This document shows, piece by piece, positions 34,680 to 43,404 of a stretch of DNA of 64,000 nucleotides. Origin of the DNA: an uncultured Lachnospiraceae bacterium. GTDB taxonomy: Bacteria > Bacillota > Clostridia > Lachnospirales > Lachnospiraceae. The position numbers were made by a program, and so were the translations under genes. Positions within the stretch are counted from its first letter, which is position 1. Every line of letters begins with the position of its first letter. The notes below the pieces were generated by a model that searched no databases, was not told where the DNA came from, and saw nothing but the letters and a program-made list of their open reading frames with translations. The stretch covers positions 53,093 to 117,092 of the forward strand of contig CAKRJH010000008.1 in assembly GCA_934351255.1 (NCBI GenBank). Direction: 5' to 3'.

Positions 34680-36350
34680 TTAGTCAACCTTCAGGATCGC
34701 ACCCTTGTCTGCGGATGTCACCATAGAGGCGTATCTGGCCAGATAACCGGTCTTCACCTTTGGCTCCTTTGGAGTCCATTTTGCACGGCGCTCTGCCAGT
34801 ACCTCATCGGATACTTTGACATTGATGGTATTGGCAGGGATATCGATGGCAATGATATCGCCCTCCTCGATCAATGCGATCGGACCTCCTACCGCTGCCT
34901 CCGGAGAAATATGTCCGATGGAAGCACCACGGGATGCACCGGAGAAACGTCCGTCTGTGATCAGTGCCACACTGGATCCCAGTCCCATGCCTGCGATCGC
35001 AGAAGTAGGATTTAACATCTCTCTCATACCAGGGCCGCCCTTTGGTCCCTCATAGCGGATAACCACAACATCACCGGCTACGATCTTTCCGCCACGGATG
35101 GCTGTGATCGCATCCTCCTCACAGTCAAATACACGGGCAGGCCCCTCATGAACCATCATCTCAGGCACAACTGCGGAACGCTTTACTACGCCGCTGTCCG
35201 GTGCAATGTTTCCGCGCAGTACCGCAATACCACCGGTCTGGCTGTATGGATTATCGATTGGACGGATCACTTCCGGATCCTTGTTCTCACAGCCCGCAAT
35301 GTTCTCTCCGACTGTCTTGCCGGTAGCTGTGATCAGGTCTGTATGTAACAGTCCCTTCTTGGACAGTTCATTCATTACGGCATAGATACCACCGGCCTCA
35401 TTGAGCTGCTCCATATAGGTATGGCCGGCCGGTGCCAGATGACACAGGTTCGGTGTCTTTGCACTGATTGCATTGGCCATATCCAGATTCAGTTCCACGC
35501 CTGCCTCATGTGCGATCGCAGGCAGATGAAGCATGGTATTAGTAGAACAGCCCAGTGCCATATCCACTGTCAGTGCATTCTCAAATGCCTTTGGTGTCAG
35601 GATATCTCTAGGACGGATGTCTTTCTCGATCAGTTCCATGATCTTCATACCGGCATGCTTTGCCAGTTTGATACGGTCAGAATATACCGCTGGGATCGTG
35701 CCGTTGCCCTGAAGTCCCATACCGATTGCCTCGGTCAGACAGTTCATGCTGTTGGCGGTATACATACCGGAGCAGGAACCGCAGGTAGGACATGCATGAC
35801 ATACAAAGTCATCGACCTGCTCCTCTGTCATCGTGCCTGCCGCATAGGAACCAACTGCCTCAAACATAGAAGAAAGGCTGGTTCTCTTGCCCTGTACATG
35901 TCCGGCAAGCATTGGACCGCCGCTGACAAAGATCGTCGGAATGTTCAGTCTGGCCGCTGCCATCAGAAGTCCCGGTACGTTCTTGTCACAGTTTGGCACC
36001 ATGACCAGCGCATCAAACTTGTGCGCCATTGCCATACACTCTGTAGAGTCACAGATCAGATCTCTGGTCACCAGAGAATATTTCATACCACTGTGGCCCA
36101 TCGCAATACCATCACATACTGCGATCGCAGGGAACACGATTGGGGTACCTCCTGCCATAGCCACGCCGATCTTTACGGCGTCTACAATCTTATCAATATT
36201 CATATGTCCCGGCACAATCTCATTGTAGGAACTTACGATACCTACCAACGGCTTGTCCAGTTCTTCTTTGGTAATTCCCAGTGCATTGAACAAAGATCGC
36301 TGTGGTGCGGTCTCCATTCCCTTCTTTACAACGTCACTTCTCATAGTCAT
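34680..36350 (-). CDS. ilvD: Dihydroxy-acid dehydratase
   Basis: Fe-S enzyme for Ile/Val synthesis. The 556-residue protein contains the cluster cysteines in MVPNCDKNVPG and HACPTCGSCSGMYTANSMNC, and the C-terminal signature GPKGGPGMREMLNPTSAI and LITDGRFSGASRG. AAAGGACAA lies just before two in-frame ATGs three codons apart. It is 14 bases after leuB and 44 bases before ilvB. Confidence 0.96.
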   Translation of the reverse strand: MTMRSDVVKKGMETAPQRSLFNALGITKEELDKPLVGIVSSYNEIVPGHMNIDKIVDAVKIGVAMAGGTPIVFPAIAVCDGIAMGHSGMKYSLVTRDLICDSTECMAMAHKFDALVMVPNCDKNVPGLLMAAARLNIPTIFVSGGPMLAGHVQGKRTSLSSMFEAVGSYAAGTMTEEQVDDFVCHACPTCGSCSGMYTANSMNCLTEAIGMGLQGNGTIPAVYSDRIKLAKHAGMKIMELIEKDIRPRDILTPKAFENALTVDMALGCSTNTMLHLPAIAHEAGVELNLDMANAISAKTPNLCHLAPAGHTYMEQLNEAGGIYAVMNELSKKGLLHTDLITATGKTVGENIAGCENKDPEVIRPIDNPYSQTGGIAVLRGNIAPDSGVVKRSAVVPEMMVHEGPARVFDCEEDAITAIRGGKIVAGDVVVIRYEGPKGGPGMREMLNPTSAIAGMGLGSSVALITDGRFSGASRGASIGHISPEAAVGGPIALIEEGDIIAIDIPANTINVKVSDEVLAERRAKWTPKEPKVKTGYLARYASMVTSADKGAILKVD

Positions 36351-36364
36351 TTGTCCTTTCTGTA

Positions 36365-37447
36365 TCAGATACGCTCACAGATCAGATCACCCATCTGCGT
36401 GGTTCCTACCTGTGTCTTTCCCTCATCCATGATATCTATTGTGCGGTAACCGTCCTTGAGCACCTGTTTTACCGCAGTTTCAATGTCATCGGCCTCCTGC
36501 TCCAGATCAAACGAATAGCGCAGCATCATCGCCGCGGAAAGAATCGTTGCGATCGGATTGGCAATGTCCTGTCCGGCAATATCCGGTGCGGAACCGTGGC
36601 TTGGCTCATACAGTCCGAGCTTGGTCGCTCCCAGGCTTGCTGAGGAAAGCATACCGATGGAACCGGTCACCATGGAAGCCTCATCCGATAAGATATCTCC
36701 AAACATATTCTCTGTCAGGATCACATCAAACTGCTTCGGATCCCTGACAAGCTGCATGGCACAGTTGTCCACCAGCATGTTTGTCAGCTCAACCTCCGGA
36801 TAGTCCTTTGCAACCTCAGCAACTACAGCTCTCCACAGTCTGGAGGAATCCAGCACATTGGCTTTATCCACGCTGCAGACCTTTTTATTTCTCTTCATCG
36901 CGAACTCAAATCCCCACTTTGCGATACGACGGATCTCATTCTCATCGTAAGACAGGGTGTCGATTGCCTTTTTGACGCCATTTTCTTCGATGGTCTTTCT
37001 CTCTCCGAAATAAAGACCTCCGGTCAGTTCACGCATTACCACAAAGTCAAAACCGCCCTCGGTCAGTTCCTCCTTCAGAGGACACGCGCCGCTGAGTTCA
37101 TCAAACAGGATTGCCGGACGCACATTAGCATACAGGCCCAGTCCCTTTCGGATCTTTAACAGACCGGCCTCCGGTCTCTTGGATGGTTCGATCTGATACC
37201 AGTTGGACTGTCCCACATTACCGCCGACTGCTCCAAGCAGTACCGAATCGCAGGCCTTGGCCTTCTCCAGAGTCTCATCTGTCAGAGACTCTCCATATAC
37301 ATCAATCGAACAGCCGCCCATCAGCAATTCCTCATAATGGAATGTATGACCGTACTTTGCGGCTATCTTATCTAATACCTTCTTTGCCTCTCTGACAATT
37401 TCCGGACCGATGCCGTCGCCAGGGATCGTTGCGATTTTCGCCTCCAT
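36365..37447 (-). CDS. leuB: 3-isopropylmalate dehydrogenase
   Basis: NAD-dependent oxidative decarboxylation in leucine synthesis. The 360-residue protein has the N-terminal AKIATIPGDGIGPEIV and the substrate loop GLYANVRPA. The Asp-rich motif reads NMFGDILSDEASMVTGSIG, and the NAD loop is EPSHGSAPDIAGQDIANP. It starts a transcript with a good promoter and leads into ilvD, ilvB and the serine genes. Confidence 0.97.
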   Translation of the reverse strand: MEAKIATIPGDGIGPEIVREAKKVLDKIAAKYGHTFHYEELLMGGCSIDVYGESLTDETLEKAKACDSVLLGAVGGNVGQSNWYQIEPSKRPEAGLLKIRKGLGLYANVRPAILFDELSGACPLKEELTEGGFDFVVMRELTGGLYFGERKTIEENGVKKAIDTLSYDENEIRRIAKWGFEFAMKRNKKVCSVDKANVLDSSRLWRAVVAEVAKDYPEVELTNMLVDNCAMQLVRDPKQFDVILTENMFGDILSDEASMVTGSIGMLSSASLGATKLGLYEPSHGSAPDIAGQDIANPIATILSAAMMLRYSFDLEQEADDIETAVKQVLKDGYRTIDIMDEGKTQVGTTQMGDLICERI

Positions 37448-37526
37448 TTATTCACCATACCTTTCAAATAACATGCCGCATTGTACCGGAAGTACCATGC
37501 AACTTGTATAATTTGCACTGACTTAT

Positions 37527-37555
37527 AGTGTACCTATATTATTTTTTTGTGTCAA
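37527..37555 (-). promoter_or_regulatory. Sigma-A promoter of leuB-ilvD-ilvB-serC-serA
   Basis: Perfect TTGACA (37555-37550), 17 bases including an A-rich tract, TACACT (37532-37527) on the minus strand, immediately after the tarJ stop. About 80 bases of leader precede leuB. I see no T-box or clear CodY box in it. Confidence 0.72.
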
Positions 37556-37560
37556 GTCGA

Positions 37561-38586
37561 CTATTTTTCCCAGATCATGACGGTTTTGCCCATATCTTTG
37601 TGAATATCCATCTCAAAGGCCCGTTTCATATCCTCAATGTTTCTCACGCGGATCTGGGCGCCCACAATATTGCGAAGATAGCTGACTACCCTCGGAGACT
37701 CCTGATACAGTTCCAGAGTCCGGACAAAATCCTCTCTGCCGCTGCGGCTGCTTCCAAAGAGCCGAAGTCCCTTTTCCAGTACCATACGGGTATTGATCGG
37801 AACCGGATACTCTGACACGCCGAGCAGGGATATTGTCCCCTCCGGACGGATGTGGTCTATAATCTGACTGATCGCCTTCTGGGATGCATCTCCTCCCACG
37901 CACTCAAAGGCGTGATCGATTGAAAGATCCTGCGGAATATCCATAATCTGCCAGGTCTCATCGGCAAACGCAAAAGATGAAAGTTTTTCATGTGATACGC
38001 CAAACACCACGATCTTGCTCTCAGGGAGCAGAAACTTCAGCAGAACTGAGGTGATATATCCAAGATTACCATCTCCCCAGACACCGATCCGTTTTCTCCT
38101 GCTGTGGGCGATCTTCTCAAACCGGCTGATCGCATGGACGCTGACTGACACCAGTTCGGTAAACGCTGCCACCGTCTCATCGATCCATTCCGGCACCGGC
38201 ACAACACGGTCAAGTGCCATAGAAACCTGTTCCTGCATGAATCCATCAAAGCCGCTGGCCCGGAACAGACTGCTCGTCCGGTAATTCTCTGCGATGACAT
38301 CATCGTGTTCGGTCGGAGTATTGGGGATCATGACCACACGCTGCCCAGGCTGATAGGTTCCGCTCGGATCCATGATCACTCTGCCGATTGCTTCATGGAT
38401 CAATGCCATGGGCAGTTTTTTTCGGAGCACATCCATGGGACGGTTTCCCTGATAATATCTCTGGTCTGCATGGCATATGGAAAGATGTGTCGGGCGGACC
38501 AGTACATTTCCTCTCTCACAACTCACATCCTCAAATGCCACTTCAAATCGTCTGGGAGCCACCAGACGGTACACAGAATTGATCAT
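37561..38586 (-). CDS. tarJ: TarJ-like ribulose-5-phosphate reductase (CDP-ribitol pathway)
   Basis: NADPH-dependent medium-chain dehydrogenase making ribitol 5-phosphate, partner of TarI. The protein is 341 residues from MINSVYRLVAPRRFEV, the same length as staphylococcal TarJ; an upstream TTG is less likely. Family features are the N-terminal LVRPTHLSICHADQRYYQG with a metal Cys, LIHEAIGRV, and the Rossmann segment IGVWGDGNLGYITSVLL. It is 58 bases past tarI, but an intrinsic terminator sits in that gap. Identification rests on overall resemblance and the tarI neighbour. Confidence 0.85.
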   Translation of the reverse strand: MINSVYRLVAPRRFEVAFEDVSCERGNVLVRPTHLSICHADQRYYQGNRPMDVLRKKLPMALIHEAIGRVIMDPSGTYQPGQRVVMIPNTPTEHDDVIAENYRTSSLFRASGFDGFMQEQVSMALDRVVPVPEWIDETVAAFTELVSVSVHAISRFEKIAHSRRKRIGVWGDGNLGYITSVLLKFLLPESKIVVFGVSHEKLSSFAFADETWQIMDIPQDLSIDHAFECVGGDASQKAISQIIDHIRPEGTISLLGVSEYPVPINTRMVLEKGLRLFGSSRSGREDFVRTLELYQESPRVVSYLRNIVGAQIRVRNIEDMKRAFEMDIHKDMGKTVMIWEK

Positions 38587-38605
38587 GCTGTTATCGTTCC
38601 TTTCC

Positions 38606-38632
38606 AAAAAAGCGCGACAATCAATGCCGCGC
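38606..38632 (-). terminator. Terminator/attenuator between tarI and tarJ
   Basis: An 8-9 bp GC-rich stem (GCGCGGCA with TGTCGCGC, one G-U) with a 5-base loop, then TTTTTT on the minus strand. It ends two bases before the GGAAAGGAA ribosome site of tarJ. It probably limits transcription passing from leuC-leuD-tarI into tarJ. Confidence 0.7.
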
Positions 38633-38644
38633 CAGTTTTTATTT

Positions 38645-39358
38645 TCAGATATCCTGCTCTTTGATCAGGGACTGCGCCACTCTCAGATCATACGGATAGG
38701 TGATCTTGATATTGAACACCTCTCCTTCCACCAGATAAACCGGCTCGCCCTTCATGGTAAAGATCTTGGATGCATCGGTCAGAATATCCTTTTCCTTCTG
38801 AGTCAGAGACTGATACAGTTCCCGTAATTTCTTAGCCTGAAATGACTGTGGTGTCTGACCCTGATACATCTTGGTTCGCTCCGGAATCTCCGTGATCTTC
38901 TGATGATCCTCGCTGACCACGATCGTATCCGTTGCCGGGATCACCGTATCACAGGCGCCATACTTGCGGGCCGCCTCAATATTTTCCTCGATGATACGGT
39001 AGGTAAGAAACGGTCTGACAGAATCATGGGTCACAATGATCGTCTCGTCATCCAGACCATATGATTCCTCGATATGTGCAATGCTGTTCATGATCGTTTC
39101 ATTGCGGGTGCTTCCTCCCTCCAGGACCACAATGTGGTCTCCCAGTTCGGGAAGATACTTCTCAATAATGTTCTTTGTATGTTCCATCCATGGTTTCGGG
39201 CATAGAACGATCAGTTCCTGAAATTCCTGATGAACCATAAACTTTCCGATCGTATGGATCAGAATGGGTTTGCTGCCCAGTTCGAGATATTGTTTGGGCT
39301 TTTGTGCGTTGCCCATGCGGCTGCCTACGCCTCCCGCCAGAATCACACCAAATACCAT
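38645..39358 (-). CDS. tarI: TarI-like D-ribitol-5-phosphate cytidylyltransferase
   Basis: Makes CDP-ribitol from CTP and ribitol 5-phosphate for teichoic acid or capsule synthesis. The 237-residue IspD-family protein has the nucleotide loop LAGGVGSRMGNAQKPKQYLELG split over residues 7-28, the TRNETIMNSI region, VTHDSVRPF and DTIVVSEDH. IspD itself is the closest alternative; the adjacent TarJ-like gene favours TarI. It lies 29 bases after leuD. AAAGGTGG lies before the ATG. Confidence 0.87.
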   Translation of the reverse strand: MVFGVILAGGVGSRMGNAQKPKQYLELGSKPILIHTIGKFMVHQEFQELIVLCPKPWMEHTKNIIEKYLPELGDHIVVLEGGSTRNETIMNSIAHIEESYGLDDETIIVTHDSVRPFLTYRIIEENIEAARKYGACDTVIPATDTIVVSEDHQKITEIPERTKMYQGQTPQSFQAKKLRELYQSLTQKEKDILTDASKIFTMKGEPVYLVEGEVFNIKITYPYDLRVAQSLIKEQDI

Positions 39359-39387
39359 GTTACGCCACCTTTCCCGGAAACCCCGTC

Positions 39388-39876
39388 TTACTGCTTCGCG
39401 TTGATGTAGTTGATCAGTCCCTCTGCCTTGATAATCTCCTGCATAAACGGCGGAAACGCCTGACCCTGATACTGGGTATTCTTGGTCTTATCGTAAATGA
39501 TACCGCTGTCAAAATCGATCTCAACCGTATCTCCTGCCTCGATCTCTTTTGCAGCCTGCGGACACTCGATGATCGGGAGTCCGATGTTGATCGCATTGCG
39601 GTAGAAAATACGTGCGAAAGTCTCAGCGATCACACAGCTGATGCCGGATGCTTTGATTGCGATCGGTGCATGCTCACGGGATGACCCACATCCGAAGTTC
39701 TTGTTGGCAACCATGATGTCACCCTTTTTCACACGGTTTACAAAATCCGGGTCAATATCCTCCATACAGCTTTTGGCAAGCTCCGCAGGATCTGATGAGT
39801 TCAGATATCTTGCCGGAATAATTACGTCGGTATCTACATTATCTCCATATTTATGTACAGTTCCACATGCTTTCAT
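39388..39876 (-). CDS. leuD: 3-isopropylmalate dehydratase, small subunit
   Basis: Swivelling-domain subunit of isopropylmalate isomerase. The 162-residue protein has KYGDNVDTDVIIPARYLN and the NFGCGSSREHAPIA motif. The short form pairs with the archaeal/homoaconitase-like LeuC, as here. AGGAGGGACAGAG precedes the ATG. It is 19 bases after leuC. Confidence 0.96.
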   Translation of the reverse strand: MKACGTVHKYGDNVDTDVIIPARYLNSSDPAELAKSCMEDIDPDFVNRVKKGDIMVANKNFGCGSSREHAPIAIKASGISCVIAETFARIFYRNAINIGLPIIECPQAAKEIEAGDTVEIDFDSGIIYDKTKNTQYQGQAFPPFMQEIIKAEGLINYINAKQ

Positions 39877-39895
39877 CTCTGTCCCTCCTGTCTCT

Positions 39896-41161
39896 TTATA
39901 AGCCCAGCTCAGATGGCTGAGAAATCTTTCCGGTTACTGCACTTGCCGCTGCCACAGCCGGACTAGCCAGATAAACCTCTGACTCCACATGCCCCATACG
40001 GCCTACAAAGTTACGGTTTGTGGTAGATACGGCTCTCTCTCCTTTGGCCAGACATCCCATATGGCCTCCCAGACAAGGTCCGCAGGTCGGTGTGCTGACA
40101 ACACAGCCAGCGTCAATAAAAATCTTGACAAGGCCTTCCTCAATCGCCTGCATGTAGATCGCCTGTGTTGCAGGGATCACAATCGCACGGATTCCGTCGG
40201 CGACCTTACGTCCCTTCAGAACCTCTGCCGCAACTCGAAGATCAGAGATACGTCCGTTGGTGCAGGAACCGATCACTACCTGATCGATCGCAACGTCACC
40301 GGACTCCGCTACAGTACGTGTATTCTCCGGAAGATGAGGGAATGAAACGGTCGGCTCGATCTCTCCAAGATCAATAACATACGTCTCATCATATACAGCA
40401 TCCTCATCTGCCTCATATGCAGTATATTTTTTCTGGGAGTGCTCTTCCATATACGCGATCGTCTTATCGTCAACCGGGAATATTCCATTCTTGGCACCGG
40501 CCTCGATCGCCATATTGGCAATTGTAAAACGGTCATCCATGGACAAACTGTGAACGCCCTCGCCAGTAAACTCCATAGAACGGTACAATGCTCCGTCCAC
40601 GCCGATCATGCCGATAATATGAAGGATGACATCTTTGCCGCTCACCCATGGCTTTAATGCACCCTTGAGTTCAAAGCGGATGGCGGAAGGCACCTTAAAC
40701 CAGGCCTCGCCTGTGATCATGCCACAGCCCATGTCAGTACTTCCAACACCTGTGGAAAATGCACCGAGTGCTCCATAGGTACAGGTATGTGAATCTGCGC
40801 CGATACAGGTATCTCCTGCCACGATCAGTCCTTTTTCCGGAAGCAAGGCATGCTCAATACCCATCTGACCCACCTCAAAGTAATTGGTGATGTCATGCTC
40901 CTTAGCATACTCGCGGACACATTTGCAGTGTTCTGCAGACTTGATATCCTTGTTCGGTGTAAAATGATCCGGCACCAGAGCCACTTTATCCTTGTCGAAC
41001 ACCGTCTTTTTCTTTAACTTGCTTACCTCATGAATGGCCACAGGACCTGTGATGTCATTGGCAAGTACCAGATCCAGCTTAGCCATGATCAGCTGACCGG
41101 CCTCCACAGATTCCAGACCTGCATGTGCTGCCAAAATCTTCTGTGTCATCGTCATTCCCAT
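39896..41161 (-). CDS. leuC: 3-isopropylmalate dehydratase, large subunit
   Basis: 4Fe-4S aconitase-family subunit. The 421-residue protein has GDTCIGADSHTCTYGALGAF, the cluster Cys in VIGSCTNGRISDL, and the second pair in TCGPCLGGHMGCL. It belongs to the shorter LeuC type. GGAGGAATGAATT precedes the ATG. It starts 24 bases after proS, leaving no room for a promoter, so it is probably read through from proS. leuA is not in the window. Confidence 0.96.
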   Translation of the reverse strand: MGMTMTQKILAAHAGLESVEAGQLIMAKLDLVLANDITGPVAIHEVSKLKKKTVFDKDKVALVPDHFTPNKDIKSAEHCKCVREYAKEHDITNYFEVGQMGIEHALLPEKGLIVAGDTCIGADSHTCTYGALGAFSTGVGSTDMGCGMITGEAWFKVPSAIRFELKGALKPWVSGKDVILHIIGMIGVDGALYRSMEFTGEGVHSLSMDDRFTIANMAIEAGAKNGIFPVDDKTIAYMEEHSQKKYTAYEADEDAVYDETYVIDLGEIEPTVSFPHLPENTRTVAESGDVAIDQVVIGSCTNGRISDLRVAAEVLKGRKVADGIRAIVIPATQAIYMQAIEEGLVKIFIDAGCVVSTPTCGPCLGGHMGCLAKGERAVSTTNRNFVGRMGHVESEVYLASPAVAAASAVTGKISQPSELGL

Positions 41162-41185
41162 AATTCATTCCTCCATTCGAACTTC

Positions 41186-42925
41186 TTAATATGTCTCAAC
41201 CTTTGACAGAATGTCATCGGTCAACTTCTTCTTTAAGGTCAGGATCGTCTCAAAAATCTCGTCCACCGGAACCATCTCCTTGACGCTCTTATCACGTGTG
41301 GACAACTCCACACAGGACTCTTTTAAGTTTCGAGGGCTTACCACGGCACGGATCGGAGCACCGATCAGATCGGCATCTGCAAACATAGCGCCCGGACGGA
41401 CATCCGCACGGTCATCATAGATCACATCCACGCCGGCCGCTGTCAGATCCGCATACAGCTTGTCGGAAACTGCCTTGGTCTCCTCATCGTCCGCCCGCAG
41501 ACAACATACCTCAACCTCCCATGGAGCGATCGTGATCGGCCAAATCGGGCCGTAGTCATCATGATGTGCCTCACAGATGGAAGCCGCCAGACGTCCCACA
41601 CCGATACCGTAACATCCCATGATCGGGGTCTTCGCCTCACCGTTCTCATCGGTATATGTCATATGCATGGACTCGGTGTACTTGGTTCCGAGCTGGAAGA
41701 TGTTACCTACCTCGATACCTCTCTTGATGGTAATGCTCTTCTTGCCGCAGCAAGGACAGATACCGCCCTCCTGTACCTTGGCAATGTCAACGTACCGGAC
41801 AGAACCCATCTCACGCTCCAGATTCAGGCCCACATAGTGATATCCTTCCTTGTTGGCACCGGCCACCAGGCCTGAAATTCCCTCAAGGGAACGATCCAGA
41901 TAGAACTCCACCTCATTGGAGAGATTATATGGTCCGATATATCCGGCCTCCAGCGGAGAATCTGCCTCGATCACTGCCGGATGGATATCCTCGCCCACCA
42001 GGTTGCGCAGTTTTGTCTCATTGACCTCGTAATCGCCGCGGACAAAACCAACAACAAATTTATCATCGGAATTCTTCTGGTATACCACTGCCTTGCAGGA
42101 AGCAAGTACATCGCTGTGCAGGAATGTACAGACATCCTCGATCGTCTTGCAGTCCGGTGTCTCTATGCACTCCAGAGGCTGTACTTCTCCAGGCTCATTG
42201 ACCACTTTATTTTCGGCAGCTTCCATATTAGAGCGGAAGTCGCATTCGGTACAAAGTACAATAGAATCCTCACCTACCGGTGTCAGAAGCATGTACTCAT
42301 GGGAAAGATTACCTCCCATCATACCGGAATCGGATGCCACGGTGATAACCTCAGGCACACCGGCTCTCTGGAAAATCCTGTTGTATGCCTTGTAACATAC
42401 GTCATAATATGCTTCCAGATCTTCCTGACTGGTATGGAAGGAGTAGGCATCCTTCATGGTAAACTCGCGCACACGGATCATACCGGCACGTGGTCTTGCC
42501 TCATCACGGAACTTTCTCTGCATCTGGTAGATCATGAACGGATACTTGGTGTAGGAGTTTGCATACTCTCTGACGAGCTGTACCGCAGCCTCCTCATGTG
42601 TCATACCAAGAACCAGCTTGGAACCATTGCGGTCATTGAGTCTGACCAGCTCACTTCCCACGCTCTCATATCGTCCGGACTCCTCCCACAGATCTGCCGG
42701 CAGTACCACCGGGAACAGTACCTCCTGTCCATCAATGGCATCCATCTCCTGACGGATGATCGCCTCGATCTTGGCGGTCACTCTGCGCAGGGATGGGAAC
42801 TCGGAATAAATTCCGTTGCCCACATATTTCATATAACCGCCGCGCACCATCAGCGCATGGCTGTCAATCACACAATCTGCCGGTCTCTCCTTAAATCGGG
42901 AGCCCACTAACTTTGAAACCTTCAT
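41186..42925 (-). CDS. proS: Prolyl-tRNA synthetase (bacterial type)
   Basis: Charges tRNA(Pro). The 579-residue class II enzyme has motif 2 (FRDEARPRAGMIRVREFTMKD, split here by reference to residues about 140-160) and the editing INS domain with KNSDDKFVVGFVRGDYEVNE. Motif 3 reads GCYGIGVGRLAASI. A C-terminal anticodon-binding domain is present. GGAGGAGAGAC precedes the ATG. It follows the DUF1292 gene by 20 bases. No T-box is seen upstream. Confidence 0.97.
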   Translation of the reverse strand: MKVSKLVGSRFKERPADCVIDSHALMVRGGYMKYVGNGIYSEFPSLRRVTAKIEAIIRQEMDAIDGQEVLFPVVLPADLWEESGRYESVGSELVRLNDRNGSKLVLGMTHEEAAVQLVREYANSYTKYPFMIYQMQRKFRDEARPRAGMIRVREFTMKDAYSFHTSQEDLEAYYDVCYKAYNRIFQRAGVPEVITVASDSGMMGGNLSHEYMLLTPVGEDSIVLCTECDFRSNMEAAENKVVNEPGEVQPLECIETPDCKTIEDVCTFLHSDVLASCKAVVYQKNSDDKFVVGFVRGDYEVNETKLRNLVGEDIHPAVIEADSPLEAGYIGPYNLSNEVEFYLDRSLEGISGLVAGANKEGYHYVGLNLEREMGSVRYVDIAKVQEGGICPCCGKKSITIKRGIEVGNIFQLGTKYTESMHMTYTDENGEAKTPIMGCYGIGVGRLAASICEAHHDDYGPIWPITIAPWEVEVCCLRADDEETKAVSDKLYADLTAAGVDVIYDDRADVRPGAMFADADLIGAPIRAVVSPRNLKESCVELSTRDKSVKEMVPVDEIFETILTLKKKLTDDILSKVETY

Positions 42926-42945
42926 GTCTCTCCTCCGTAAATCAT

Positions 42946-43362
42946 TTATTCTTTGTCAAAAGAGATTCCAGGGAACATCCTGCTGATGCTGCTTGCAAGA
43001 TCTTCTTCTGTCTCTTCCTCGTCATCCTCATCCTCTTTCATCATCGTGACATCGCCAAGCTGGCCGGACTCGATCAACTGGCCGAGAAGCTGGCTCACCA
43101 GTTCCAGTTCCTCCGGATCCTCGATGACATCAATCTCCATCTCACCGAATTCATCTTCAGAATAACGCAGGCAGGTCACTTCTACCTCCTCGTCGTCATC
43201 CGGAACGTCCACCGGCATCATCACCAGATATTCGGTCTCAAGTTCTTCTACCTCGAAGCATGCGATCGGTGTCATATCCGTATCTACGCCATCCTCGTCA
43301 GTGAGCGTAAATATAACATCCTCATCTGATTCAAACAGGGCCTCTCTATTTTCAGGACTCAT
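42946..43362 (-). CDS. Acidic DUF1292 family protein
   Basis: Function unknown. The 138-residue, very acidic protein has the DUF1292 core at the N-terminus (FTLTDEDGVDTDMTPIACFE, EYLVMMPVD). A low-complexity tail rich in Asp/Glu (KEDEDDEEETEEDL) follows, with a short hydrophobic end. AGAGGAG lies upstream. It is placed just before proS. Such small acidic proteins are common in Clostridia and usually cytosolic. Confidence 0.85.
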   Translation of the reverse strand: MSPENREALFESDEDVIFTLTDEDGVDTDMTPIACFEVEELETEYLVMMPVDVPDDDEEVEVTCLRYSEDEFGEMEIDVIEDPEELELVSQLLGQLIESGQLGDVTMMKEDEDDEEETEEDLASSISRMFPGISFDKE

Positions 43363-43404
43363 ACGATAAACTCCTCTCTTTTAAGAAATATTCAATCTAT
43401 CTTA

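Noticed and set aside
35421..36449. Plus-strand open frame of 342 codons opposite ilvD
   Set aside because: His/Cys-rich translation with no family resemblance; ilvD on the other strand is unambiguous.
37448..37560. CodY box or T-box upstream of leuB
   Set aside because: No sequence close to AATTTTCWGAAAATT and no T-box motif could be found in this gap.
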